Shown: positions 6,714-14,201 of the stretch, piece after piece | How the letters are laid out: the number at the start of each line of letters is the position of its first letter | How positions within the stretch are numbered: the stretch's first letter is position 1 | Assembly (NCBI GenBank): GCA_036268995.1 | Contig: DATATB010000052.1 | Span: 1 to 18,602, forward strand | DNA from: DATATB01 sp036268995 | GTDB taxonomy: Bacteria; Planctomycetota; Planctomycetia; Pirellulales; PNKZ01 | Reading direction: 5' to 3' | Length of the DNA stretch: 18,602 bases | Program-made: the position numbers and the translations under genes | Notes under the pieces: generated by a model | The model's input: only the letters and a program-made list of their open reading frames with translations | Told to the model about the DNA's origin: nothing | Databases searched by the model: none

Positions 6714-7460
6714 TCACGTTGGGAACTTTTCGAGGAAGTCGTCGGCAGCGCGCCGGCCGACATTGCGGGCCGTGGGATAGAGCGTGGAAGTCGCGCCGAT
6801 GTGTTGCGCCAGGCTTGGTCGATGCACGAGATAGTCAAGTCCGCGATCGTGGCACCAGCGCCCGACAACCGAGTCGATATTTCGCTCGCCCTGTGCCGGA
6901 CCCGATATGCGGTGTTCCAGGACTTCAATACTTGTCAGGAACCGGCGGGCGGACCGTGGCGGAAAGACATAGCAATGGGCTCCGCAAGCTTGCCACCGGC
7001 GGTCGTCGCGATGAAAGCCGAACGCAGTGCCGACCGCCGCGTGCGCGGGACAATAGACCGAGACGACTCCGATATCGCCGGCCGGCCATAGAGATCGCTC
7101 GAGATAGGTCCTGAGCCCGGCCGTGAATACAACATCGTCCTGGCACATCATATAGGCAGCGGCGAGCGGTTGCCGCAGCACCAATTCCGCGAGCCCCAGA
7201 TAAAAGTTCGCAAACGCCCCAAGCCGCTGATCGCGCGCACTGACTGTTAACTGCCCGAACTCATCGGTAAGCGCAAGCCCAGGTTCGGCAAACAGGCGGA
7301 TGCTGCGCCAACCTGCCGATTCAAGGCTTTCCAAGGTTCGCGCCAGTGTCGGCTCACGGCGCGGGGCCGTCGTCACGCCAACTGCCCAATGCCATGCCGG
7401 TAGTCCCTGGGCGCTTTCCGTATCAGTCATGGCGGACGACGATTGAGAACAAAGGGTCAT
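6714..7460 (-). CDS. Glycosyltransferase-like protein (divergent GT-A)
   Basis: The 248-residue product opens its domain with HWAVGVTTAPRREPTLARTL and SLESAGW, a GT-A style nucleotide-binding start in which the enzyme samples a donor sugar nucleotide. YMMCQDDVVF is the likely DxD equivalent (Gln-Asp-Asp). GVVSVYCPAH and GAHCYVFPPRSA form the acceptor side, and the end has PSLAQHIGATSTLYP, a His-containing element seen in several uncharacterised glycosyltransferases. No membrane segment is visible, so it is cytosolic or peripheral. Its ATG overlaps the TGA of the upstream methyltransferase (ATGA at 7457-7460), which argues for translational coupling and for this start over the Met at residue 11. 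Substrate unknown. Confidence 0.72.
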   Translation of the reverse strand: MTLCSQSSSAMTDTESAQGLPAWHWAVGVTTAPRREPTLARTLESLESAGWRSIRLFAEPGLALTDEFGQLTVSARDQRLGAFANFYLGLAELVLRQPLAAAYMMCQDDVVFTAGLRTYLERSLWPAGDIGVVSVYCPAHAAVGTAFGFHRDDRRWQACGAHCYVFPPRSARRFLTSIEVLEHRISGPAQGERNIDSVVGRWCHDRGLDYLVHRPSLAQHIGATSTLYPTARNVGRRAADDFLEKFPT

Positions 7461-8017
7461 GCTTGCGGACGCGTAAATACCTGGAGCGTGCGGCGAAAGT
7501 ACCTTGTGTGCTCGTCGACCTCCGTTCGCAGCCTATCCGTTAGTTCTGGCTGCATCTGAAATCCGCGCTGTGCGAAGCGATCGCGGACGTAATCGTTCGA
7601 GCGGCAGTTGTTGTGGCCATGACCGCGTTGACCCGGTACGGCCCATGACAAAACCAGCCACTGGCCGCAATACCGGTCGATCGTTTCCAGTAGCTGGGCC
7701 CCCTGCTCGGGCAGCAGGTGTTCGGCCACTTCCAAGCAGATAATCGACGAGCGAGACCAATCCAGCTCGAGCGGTTTGGAAAGGTCCGCGGTGACGATGC
7801 CGGGGAAAAACGCGATATCACGGATGCCGGGCGTTCCCTCGACGCCCAGGCAGCGGTAGCCACGCTCGGCCAGATGCTGGAGATAAAAACCTTGCCCACA
7901 CCCCAGATCCAGCACCGGCTGGCTTGCCGGCAACAGGCTCGCAAGTGCGTCGGCCAGGCCTGCCGAATGGCGATGCTTTCTTTTCGCCTCGGCGAGAGTC
8001 CAAATTGTCTTAGTCAT
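7457..8017 (-). CDS. Class I SAM-dependent methyltransferase
   Basis: The 186-residue product is a compact Rossmann methyltransferase. Motif I is PVLDLGCGQGFYLQHL (Asp37, Gly39, Gly41, Gly43), the acidic end of strand 2 is CLGVEGT (Glu60), and motif IV is CLEVAEHLLPEQGAQLLETI (about 94-113), the arrangement found in Methyltransf_11/23-type enzymes. The later part has LVLSWAVPGQRGHGHNN, typical of small-molecule or sugar methyltransferases near glycan loci. The open frame runs much further upstream, to 8755, but that extension lies across the neighbouring glycosyltransferase gene in another frame. The ATG at 8017 directly precedes the conserved part, leaving 41 bp to the previous stop. It probably methylates the growing glycan or a precursor; this is inference from position. 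Confidence 0.88.
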   Translation of the reverse strand: MTKTIWTLAEAKRKHRHSAGLADALASLLPASQPVLDLGCGQGFYLQHLAERGYRCLGVEGTPGIRDIAFFPGIVTADLSKPLELDWSRSSIICLEVAEHLLPEQGAQLLETIDRYCGQWLVLSWAVPGQRGHGHNNCRSNDYVRDRFAQRGFQMQPELTDRLRTEVDEHTRYFRRTLQVFTRPQA

Positions 8018-8058
8018 CGTGTACGTCGATCGACGCTGTCGCAGGTTGGTCGCAATCG

Positions 8059-9090
8059 TTAGTTCAGTCCGTAGCGCAGGGCCCCGCCTTCGTAATACAT
8101 GGCGACCCGGCGAATCACCTCGGCCGCGCTGATCATTTCCATACAGCGCGGGATGCACAGGTTCTCGGAGACGACGACCGGCTGTTGACACAAGTCCTGG
8201 TCTTTGGGGTCGCCATCGCCCACTGGCTGACAGCGGGATTTCCAACATCCGCCGTGTTGGCAACAGGCAAGCGCTCCGACGTTGCCAATATATTGATGAT
8301 GCGGATAGGCCTCCCAGTGAGGCGGTTCGCGGCCGCCGGCGATGACCACGCAAGGGCGATGCGGCGGCGCTGCTGGTTTCGTCTCCACGGCTGCCGCCAG
8401 GTGCATGGCAAACGTCACCGGGCAGATCACGCCGGTCGCGTGATACATCAGCCGGACAAACTGGCGGATATTCGTCTTTCCAACCAGATCGATGACGCCT
8501 TGCAGCCGCGGGTGCCAATGTTGCTGATCTCCACACTGCACAAACTGGATGCGGCCGCGAAAATGATCGACCACGGCTTGATAGTTCGCCGGGTTCCACC
8601 ATTTGGCTGTAAAGTCGTACTTGCCACCGGCCATCAGAATCCAGAACCGCCCGCGGAAGCCCAGCTCCTCGACCTGCGACATCCACCGCTTCTCGTCGTT
8701 GCTCAAATGGATATCGCCCTTGAAGGCCGTGAGCGGCAGCCGCACGTCTAGGCAATTCTCCAAATGCTGCACGTATCCGTGTATGAAATGGTACGGCGCC
8801 TGGTTGCTCCGATCGATCAACGGGTAATGCAAGTCGATGACTTCCACGCCCGGCTCCGCGGAATCTAACGGCGTGACAAACGGGTTATGTTCCCACAGCT
8901 CCGGCGCCGTGGTCCGCACGTCAGTCACGAATTGACCCGGATACGCCGTATGCAATTCGCGCACTGCCGCCGTGAGCATCACAATATCGCCCGGGCTGAG
9001 ATGGCTCTTGAGAATCAGCTTTCGAGCCGACGTCGCAACGCGGCGTCCAGCCAGGCTGCGCCGGCGACCGTACAAAGTGGATCGAGCCAT
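8059..9090 (-). CDS. GT9 / heptosyltransferase-like glycosyltransferase with cysteine-rich C-terminal segment
   Basis: The 343-residue product resembles ADP-heptose:LPS heptosyltransferase relatives (GT-B, GT9). The start of the domain is LILKSHLSPGDIVMLTAAVRELHTAYPG (about 25-52), a normal GT9 opening. RGRFWILMAGGKYDFTAKWW (147-165) marks the second Rossmann half. IRQFVRLMYHATGVICPVTFAMHLAAAV (208-235) is the GT9 C-terminal helix region with its donor-side acidic/Ser loop replaced by CPVTFAMHL. Unusual for GT9 is a C-terminal stretch with seven cysteines: CCQHGGCWKSRC (276-287), Cys301, and CIPRC (312-316). AGGGAG 8 bp before the ATG supports the start. Gap to the next gene is 41 bp. Acceptor and donor are unknown; other relatives act on LPS core, but the cysteines suggest a distinct subfamily. 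Confidence 0.82.
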   Translation of the reverse strand: MARSTLYGRRRSLAGRRVATSARKLILKSHLSPGDIVMLTAAVRELHTAYPGQFVTDVRTTAPELWEHNPFVTPLDSAEPGVEVIDLHYPLIDRSNQAPYHFIHGYVQHLENCLDVRLPLTAFKGDIHLSNDEKRWMSQVEELGFRGRFWILMAGGKYDFTAKWWNPANYQAVVDHFRGRIQFVQCGDQQHWHPRLQGVIDLVGKTNIRQFVRLMYHATGVICPVTFAMHLAAAVETKPAAPPHRPCVVIAGGREPPHWEAYPHHQYIGNVGALACCQHGGCWKSRCQPVGDGDPKDQDLCQQPVVVSENLCIPRCMEMISAAEVIRRVAMYYEGGALRYGLN

Positions 9091-9151
9091 GCGATGCTCC
9101 CTGCATTTGAGGTGGCACCCGGCCCGGCGCCGCCGTTGAATCAGATGCCGT

Positions 9152-10114
9152 TTAATTCAATCGCGCTTGAGACACAAACCACGCGGCAAAGCGCTCGATA
9201 CCGTCAGCCAGCCCGACTCGCGGCCGGTAGCCGAGCAGGCTTTCGGCCTTGGTCAGGTCAGCGCACGTAATCGGCAGATCGCCCAAAGCGGGGGCTCGTC
9301 GCTCAATGATTGCCCGAGCGTGAACTGCGGACTCGAGCATGCCGATCATTTCGATCATGCTCACGGGATGGTTGCTGCCGAGATTGATCGCGTGGCCAAT
9401 GGCCCGATCCGAATCGAGCGCCGCGAGCAGCCCGTCGCAAACATCGTCTACGTAGGTGAAATCACGCCGCACGATGCCGCCAGCCGACAACTTAATCGCC
9501 CGGCCGGTAGTCAACGCCTTCGCAAAGATCGTCATGGCCAGATCCGGCCGCAACCGCGGACCATAGACACTGAACAATCGCAGAATGACGACCGGCAGCC
9601 GGTGCACCTGGTGATACAGTAGCGACAGCAGTTCGGCCGAGCGCTTACTCGCTCCGTAGGGACTGGATGGGGTCCCCAACGGCTGGTCCTCTTCGAAAGG
9701 CACGGCGGCTCCCAGGCCGTATACAGTCGACGAAGAGGCCAATAGAAAGCGTCCGACTCCAGCACGCGTCGCCGCATCCAGCAACGCCAGGGTTCCGCCG
9801 GCATTGGTCTTTTCGTAGATCAATGGTGTGGCGAAGCTGGCCCGAACGCCAGCGTAAGCTCCCAGATGCACGACCACGTCGATGGCGTGACACTGAAACA
9901 GCGCTTTCAGTGTGCGCCGGCTGCACAACGAGCCTTCGACGATCCGCACACGCGGGTGTTGCTCGAACGATGACACGTTGGCGCGCTTCAGCCGTGGGTC
10001 GTAGTAATCGTTGAAATTGTCCAGGCAGACAATGTCGTCCGCCCGCGTTGCGAGCAGCCGCTCGATGAGATGGCTGCCGATAAACCCTGCGCCGCCGGTT
10101 ACCAGAATCGCCAT
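9152..10114 (-). CDS. NAD-dependent sugar epimerase, UDP-glucuronate 4-epimerase-like
   Basis: The 320-residue product belongs to the extended short-chain dehydrogenase family acting on nucleotide sugars. It begins with the NAD-binding MAILVTGGAGFIGSHL, then LDNFNDYYDPRLKRANV at 31-47, a stretch typical of UDP-glucuronate 4-epimerases. HLGAYAGVRASF (83-94) follows, then the catalytic set SSSTVYG (127-133), Tyr153 and Lys157 in SPYGASKRSAE, and RDFTYVDDVCDG further on. It lacks membrane segments, so it is the cytosolic precursor-supply enzyme of the operon, probably making UDP-galacturonate from UDP-glucuronate or interconverting a related pair. dTDP- or UDP-hexose epimerase activity is the main alternative. 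It starts 36 bp after the preceding stop; the nearest ribosome-binding-like GGGAG is rather distant from the ATG. Confidence 0.9.
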   Translation of the reverse strand: MAILVTGGAGFIGSHLIERLLATRADDIVCLDNFNDYYDPRLKRANVSSFEQHPRVRIVEGSLCSRRTLKALFQCHAIDVVVHLGAYAGVRASFATPLIYEKTNAGGTLALLDAATRAGVGRFLLASSSTVYGLGAAVPFEEDQPLGTPSSPYGASKRSAELLSLLYHQVHRLPVVILRLFSVYGPRLRPDLAMTIFAKALTTGRAIKLSAGGIVRRDFTYVDDVCDGLLAALDSDRAIGHAINLGSNHPVSMIEMIGMLESAVHARAIIERRAPALGDLPITCADLTKAESLLGYRPRVGLADGIERFAAWFVSQARLN

Positions 10115-10150
10115 GAGTGGGTGTCAACTCCCGATAGGTGGCTTCCAACG

Positions 10151-10909
10151 TCAATGGGCGCGCCCGACGGCCTTGACCGTTTTCGGCGGCAACTTTTCCG
10201 GCGCGATGCCGCCGTGGAAGCGGCGCGTCAACAACTCGACCACGCGCGGCGCAAGCACCGTGCCCATGCCGTTGCGATCGTTGACATGTGTGTCCCAAGC
10301 GAGCCGATTGGTGGGATGAAAGTGGCATACCAGCACCGGCTTCGTGCTGCCGCCCAGCCGCTCGCGAAATCCCGAACAGCCCAGGTTGTAGGTCGGGTTC
10401 AAGACCGTCACACGGCTCTGGTATGCGGGATCGCGCAGCACGCAATTGATCGTTGGCTCTTCGCGTGGTTCTCGGCCGGTGACAATTCGCCGCACGATCG
10501 CGTCAACCATGTCGGCGGCTGCCGGTCGGGCAAATACGCTGCCGCCGTTGAATTTTGGACGGCTATACTCGGCCAGCCCCAGATCCGCGAAGGCCGGTGT
10601 TTCGAACCGATGGTTTTGCCACGCATCGAGGTCGTGCGCCCACACGACGTCGTCGCCGGCGATCGCCCCGGTTTCAAACAAGCGGGCCAGCGCAAACATT
10701 TTGCTTCCGCGCATGCAGTGAGTATTTAAATCGTCGGCAATACGCCTTACTCGGCCACGGCGATACGGAAAGTTGGTTACTACGAGCAGGTCATCCGGCG
10801 ACCACCCCAACGCGAGGCTGTTTTCGAGTTGGGCGTCGAGCAACTGCTCGAGGTCGCCGCGTGTGACCCGTTCGCCCGGCTGCCAATTAGCTACGAGCAA
10901 GTTCTTCAT
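10151..10909 (-). CDS. Putative GT-A-like glycosyltransferase
   Basis: The 252-residue product has no strong family match by eye but carries GT-A hallmarks in order. A strand LLVVTNFPYR (41-50) is followed by SKMFALARLFETGAIAGDDVVWAHDLDAWQN (69-99) with the acidic HDLD motif at 92-95 in a DxD-like position. KFNGGSVFARP (119-129) and EEPTINCVLRD (150-160) fill the acceptor region, and VCHFHPTNRLAWD (194-206) gives a C-terminal His motif such as GT8-like enzymes use for metal binding. No signal peptide or membrane segment is present. The start overlaps the upstream gene's stop (ATGA at 10906-10909), so the two are probably co-translated. Specificity cannot be told. Confidence 0.7.
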   Translation of the reverse strand: MKNLLVANWQPGERVTRGDLEQLLDAQLENSLALGWSPDDLLVVTNFPYRRGRVRRIADDLNTHCMRGSKMFALARLFETGAIAGDDVVWAHDLDAWQNHRFETPAFADLGLAEYSRPKFNGGSVFARPAAADMVDAIVRRIVTGREPREEPTINCVLRDPAYQSRVTVLNPTYNLGCSGFRERLGGSTKPVLVCHFHPTNRLAWDTHVNDRNGMGTVLAPRVVELLTRRFHGGIAPEKLPPKTVKAVGRAH

Positions 10910-11712
10910 GCCGGCCCCATGCCCACATGTAGGGTGTCGGTAAAGTTTCGCACCACGGTTCCCACCGCCCAGCGTGCGCCGCGATTGGCTTGCAGCTGGC
11001 CGTTTTTCAGATTGGCCTCGGAGAGCCCTCGATTCAGGTCCTGTGTCACACGCCAGTCCTTACGTGGGATGTTTGCCACTTTCGACCGCGGTGGCGTCGG
11101 CAGCCGTCGCGCAAACGCACCGCCAAACCGCGCAAGCGTGAACCCGCTGGCCAAGGCCCGCCGCACCAGGTCCATGTCGTCGTAGCCATAGCCGACCAGG
11201 CTTTCGTCATACCCGCCCAGCGCCGTCCATTCGTCCTTGTAGAGTGCAATCCGGCCGTTCATCCGTTGCCAGCTTTTGATGAACACGGCCTGTTGCGGCA
11301 ATTCCATCGCCAGTCGGTTCAGGTGGCTGGCGAAGCCGGCATTGGTGAAGTTGTCGGCATCGACACTGGCAATCAACTCCGCCTCGGCCAGCGCAAAGGC
11401 CAGATTGCGAGAACGGGCCATTTCATAATGTGTCGGCTCCGTAGTGCGATAGTACACCACCCGCCCGGACTTCAACTCGTCGGCGAGCGAGTGTCGCACC
11501 CAGTCTTCGAGACCGTCGTGGCTGTTGTAATCCAGCAGCACGATTTGCAGGCTCGGATAGTCTGCGTTGTCCGCTAGATTGGCAGGCAGGGTGCGCCGCA
11601 AGTCGTGCACTCGATCCATGCAAGTGGTGCAAAACGCGATGCGGCGCAATCGCGTCACTGGTCGCGTGAATCGGCCGTCCCACAGTTTCGCCTTGGGCAG
11701 CGATACTCTCAT
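10906..11712 (-). CDS. GT2-like glycosyltransferase with galactosyltransferase-type C-terminus
   Basis: The 268-residue product is a soluble GT-A enzyme. After a short basic N-terminus, IAFCTTCMDRVHDLRRTLPANL (25-46) and LQIVLLDYNSHDGLEDWV (55-72) form the nucleotide-binding half. MARSRNLAFALAEAELIASVDADNF carries the DxD motif (Asp118, Asp120). GRIALYKDEWTALGGYDESLVGYGYDDMDLVRR (153-185) is the G-x-D-E plus YG-x-D-D-x-D element of the galactosyltransferase/GT7 C-terminal-like group. It starts 7 bp after the GT4 gene stop and ends in an ATGA overlap with the next gene, so it sits inside the operon. Sugar transferred is unknown. Confidence 0.85.
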   Translation of the reverse strand: MRVSLPKAKLWDGRFTRPVTRLRRIAFCTTCMDRVHDLRRTLPANLADNADYPSLQIVLLDYNSHDGLEDWVRHSLADELKSGRVVYYRTTEPTHYEMARSRNLAFALAEAELIASVDADNFTNAGFASHLNRLAMELPQQAVFIKSWQRMNGRIALYKDEWTALGGYDESLVGYGYDDMDLVRRALASGFTLARFGGAFARRLPTPPRSKVANIPRKDWRVTQDLNRGLSEANLKNGQLQANRGARWAVGTVVRNFTDTLHVGMGPA

Positions 11713-11719
11713 TCGGCTA

Positions 11720-12775
11720 CTATCTCACAAAGTCGAGAAAACGGTCGATTACTTCCGATGTCGCGAAACGCCGCGATCCGGCCAGCGCGTTACGTTGCAG
11801 GGCCCGATAGATTGCCGCATTGGCGACCATTTGGCCGCACGCTTCCGCAAACTCCTGGGTTGTGCGGCATAGAAAGCCGTTGTTGCCGTGGAGCACCTGG
11901 TCGCGGTTGCCGCCCTTGTCGGTGGTAATCACCGGGCAACCGCTGGTCAGGGCTTCGGCCACGGAGCGCGACCAGGGCTCCTCGCGCTTCCAGTGCGGGA
12001 AATATACAAATACGTCGATGCCGGACAGATACTCGCCCACCGGCACGTCGAACTCCGGCCGCGCGCGCACGTTGGGTAACCGCCCGATCGTCCTGGCCAG
12101 CGCCTCGGGCATGCCCATAAAGTCCCAGCTCACGCGGTCGCCATGCTCGCGGTTCACCGTTTCGATTAGCGTTGCCAACTCGCTGTTCCATTTGCCGCTC
12201 ATCGCCCGCGAGTGCATACCGAAGCGCAGCCGCGGCGCAGGCGTTTTTGGCCACTGCACAAGCTGCGTGTTGATCGGGCTTTCGAGGCAGAGCCGTGGAT
12301 AGTGCCGCACGTCCGCATAGCGCGACTGCTCGCTGATCTCGCGAAAAAATTTCTGGTTGGCCGTAATGATCCGCAAATCGTCGACCTGCGGCTTGATCGT
12401 CGCCAAATGCCTGGCCGGGCTGACGATGAAATTGAATAGAAACGTCAACGACCGCAATCGTTCCAGATGCACGGTACGGGCATGCCGCGGCGTGCGTCCC
12501 TGCCAATAGTCGGCGTGGGCAAACTCCTTCGAGTCGGTGTTGACCACCAGCAAATGATCCACGGCTTCGAGCGCAAGCAGCCGCGGCGTCGACATCACGC
12601 CTTCAACTAATTCCACGCCCGCGGTTACTGCCTCGCGCACTTGCGGGGCGATCTTCTTTTCGGCCAGCAACGTTACGCGGCAGCCGGCTACCCGCGTAAT
12701 GCCGTTGGCCATTTCCGCGCAGCGGAACTCGGAGCCTCCCGCGTATTCGAGCTTGGAAAAGATTCCGATGTGCAC
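11720..12775 (-). CDS. GT4 family glycosyltransferase
   Basis: This 351-residue retaining GT-B enzyme opens with HIGIFSKLEYAGGSEFRCAEMA, with the Gly-Gly of the acceptor domain near residues 13-14. Its C-terminal domain has the GT4 signature REEPWSRSVAEALTSGCPVITTDKGGN (264-290), in which Glu266 and Glu274 give the E-x7-E motif, then HGNNGFL (297-302) where donor binding ends. A central segment FGMHSRAMSGKWNSELATLI resembles the linker strand that starts the donor-binding half. The start is GTG at 12775 with an AGG 5 bp upstream. It is the first gene of the leftward operon, 322 bp from the divergent RHS gene. It may transfer an early sugar of the glycan, but order of action is not known. Confidence 0.9.
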   Translation of the reverse strand: MHIGIFSKLEYAGGSEFRCAEMANGITRVAGCRVTLLAEKKIAPQVREAVTAGVELVEGVMSTPRLLALEAVDHLLVVNTDSKEFAHADYWQGRTPRHARTVHLERLRSLTFLFNFIVSPARHLATIKPQVDDLRIITANQKFFREISEQSRYADVRHYPRLCLESPINTQLVQWPKTPAPRLRFGMHSRAMSGKWNSELATLIETVNREHGDRVSWDFMGMPEALARTIGRLPNVRARPEFDVPVGEYLSGIDVFVYFPHWKREEPWSRSVAEALTSGCPVITTDKGGNRDQVLHGNNGFLCRTTQEFAEACGQMVANAAIYRALQRNALAGSRRFATSEVIDRFLDFVR

Positions 12776-12923
12776 GGTGGCCTGTCAGATCGCTCGGTGT
12801 GTATCGCGCGTGTCAAGACTCGTTTTGGACACTCATGCGGCCGGTTGTTGTGCGGCGCGACAAGAACCTTAGCAAACCGAGTGTCAAATACCTACAAGCG
12901 AATTGGCGAAAAAATAATTCCAC

Positions 12924-12949
12924 AAAAAACGGCGCGTGGCCCGGCGCGC
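12924..12949 (-). terminator. Possible leftward terminator or attenuator ahead of the glycan operon
   Basis: Read leftward, GCGCG (12949-12945), an 8-base loop, and CGCGC (12936-12932) form an all-GC stem, followed two bases later by TTTTTT (12929-12924). This fits a short intrinsic terminator. It lies about 150 bp upstream of the GT4 start, so it would stop leftward transcripts arising near the RHS promoter or attenuate the operon. The stem is only 5 bp, so confidence is modest. Confidence 0.35.
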
Positions 12950-13012
12950 ACGATAGATAGTGTGTGATCTGCACTCGCGGTGTGACAAAACACAAGTGGC
13001 CCATTCCAAACA

Positions 13013-13040
13013 TTGCCAGCTTGCGCGAAACGTGTATGAT
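13013..13040 (+). promoter_or_regulatory. Near-consensus sigma-70-type promoter for the RHS gene
   Basis: TTGCCA (13013-13018) and TATGAT (13035-13040) each match the consensus hexamer at five of six positions and are separated by 16 bp. The predicted start of transcription is near 13047, leaving a leader of about 50 nt that includes the GTGAGG ribosome binding site (13084-13089), 8 bp before the ATG at 13098. Confidence 0.6.
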
Positions 13041-13097
13041 CGCGACCCACATACACGCAGCTCACGACACTCATTTACGCGATGTGAGGCCGATTCC

Positions 13098-14201
13098 ATG
13101 AGCAGTTCCATGTTTAGTTCAGCGTCGAGCGGTTCCAGCGGCAGTTCATCCGGCTCCAGCGCCAGCTCGCCTTCGTCGTCGGCGTCCAGCGCGGGAGCCG
13201 CTCCGTCGAGCCCCAGCTCGGCTTCGTCGGCGGGCAACCCGTGGTTCCCGCCGTCCAGCCCCAGCTCGGAGTCCAGTTCCAGCGCCAGCTCGCCTTCGTC
13301 GTCGGGCTCCAGCCTGAGCTCGAATTCGAGCCCCAGCTCCGCTTCGTCGGCCGGTAGCCCGTCGTCGGCCTCCAGCGCCAGTTCGTCGTCGGTTTCCAGC
13401 GGCAGCTCGCCGTCGTCGTCGGGCAGTTCAGCCTCGTCGTCGTCCAGCAGCAACTCGTCCCCGTCTAGTTCCGACTCGTCCGCGACTCCCCCGAGCTCGC
13501 CTTCGTCGCCCAGTTCCAGTGGCAGCTCCGGTTCCAGCGTCAGTTCCGCGTCGTCGTCCAGCGACAGCTCACCTTCGAGTTCGAACTCATCGAGCGGCAG
13601 CTCGTCGGGTTCCAGCCCCAGCTCTTCGAATTCCAGCGCCAGTTCTCCCAGTTCCAGCAATAGCTCGGCCTCGTCGGTCGGCATCTCGAGCGGCTCCAGC
13701 GCCAGTTCGCCGACCGGTGCCGACTCCGGCGGCAGTTCCGCATCGTCTGCGACCAACCTCCTCTCGTCCGCGTCCTCCGCCTCCAGCGCCGACGGCCCCT
13801 CGAGCGCCAGTTCCGCCTCCTCCCCCACCTTCTCCTCCGCCTCGTCCGCCTCTTCCAGCAACTCGTCCAGTTCCAGCTCGTCAGCCACGATCCCCTCGTC
13901 GGGCAGTTCCGCCTCGTCTGCTTCCAGCAGCAGCTCGAGTTCGTCCGACTCGAGCGCGTCGTCGAGTTCCGACTCGTCGCGCTCGTCGCCTTCCAGCTCG
14001 TCGTCGTCTTCCGATTCTTCTTCGTCGTCGTCCGATAGCTCGGGATCAAGCCCGTCCGCATCCAGCTATAGCTCTCCGTCGTCGAGCGTTAGCTCGGTGT
14101 CGAGCTATAGCTCGTGGTCCAGTCCCAGTTCCAGCTTTAGCTCGATGTCCAGCCCCGGCTGGTCCAGCTCCTCGAGTTCTTCCGATTCATCGGGCAGCTT
14201 G
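13098..14201 (+). repeat. Serine-codon repeat, 9-bp period (X-Ser-Ser)
   Basis: The DNA repeats a 9-base unit of one variable codon plus two Ser codons (mostly TCC, AGC, TCG and AGT). X is mostly Ala, Pro, Gly, Ser, Asp, Asn or Val. A longer copy of about 41 codons is visible on top of this: 13155-13241 and 13278-13361 share gccagctcgccttcgtcgtc and ccccagct(c/g)(c/g)gcttcgtcgg blocks at offsets of 123 and 120 bp. Ser is drawn from both the TCN and AGY codon boxes, so the tract is kept at the protein level, not by slippage of one codon. Confidence 0.85.

Larger units (their letters stand above)
12776..13097. other. Divergent intergenic region between the glycan operon and the RHS gene
   Basis: This 322-bp stretch has no credible gene. 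It contains the rightward promoter near 13013-13040, a GC-rich stem followed by a T-run on the minus strand (12924-12949), an A/T-rich patch (12889-12930) in otherwise GC-rich DNA, and two perfect TTGACA hexamers on the minus strand (12816-12811 and 12887-12882) that lack well-spaced -10 boxes. I could not place the operon promoter with confidence. Confidence 0.6.

Noticed and set aside
8018..8755. N-terminal extension of the methyltransferase frame
   Set aside because: The extension overlaps the GT9-like gene in another frame on the same strand, is low-complexity arginine-rich, and the methyltransferase domain is complete from the ATG at 8017.
9645..10445. Minus-strand 266-codon open frame across the epimerase and its neighbour
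   Set aside because: It is out of frame with two genes that carry clear family motifs, and its translation is arginine-rich without a domain.
12811..12887. Two perfect TTGACA hexamers on the minus strand as promoters of the glycan operon
   Set aside because: Neither has a -10-like hexamer 16-18 bp downstream, so I did not call them promoters.
13155..13361. Short regular repeats that could suggest a CRISPR array
   Set aside because: The repeat is a 9-bp in-frame codon pattern without conserved repeats separated by unique spacers of even size, and no cas gene is nearby.
12884..13888. Minus-strand 334-codon open frame encoding an Asp/Glu/Leu-rich protein
   Set aside because: It is the reverse complement of the serine tract (TCC/AGC/TCG become GGA/GCT/CGA in shifted frame giving Glu, Leu, Asp). 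It has no domain, and its 3' end runs through the RHS promoter.
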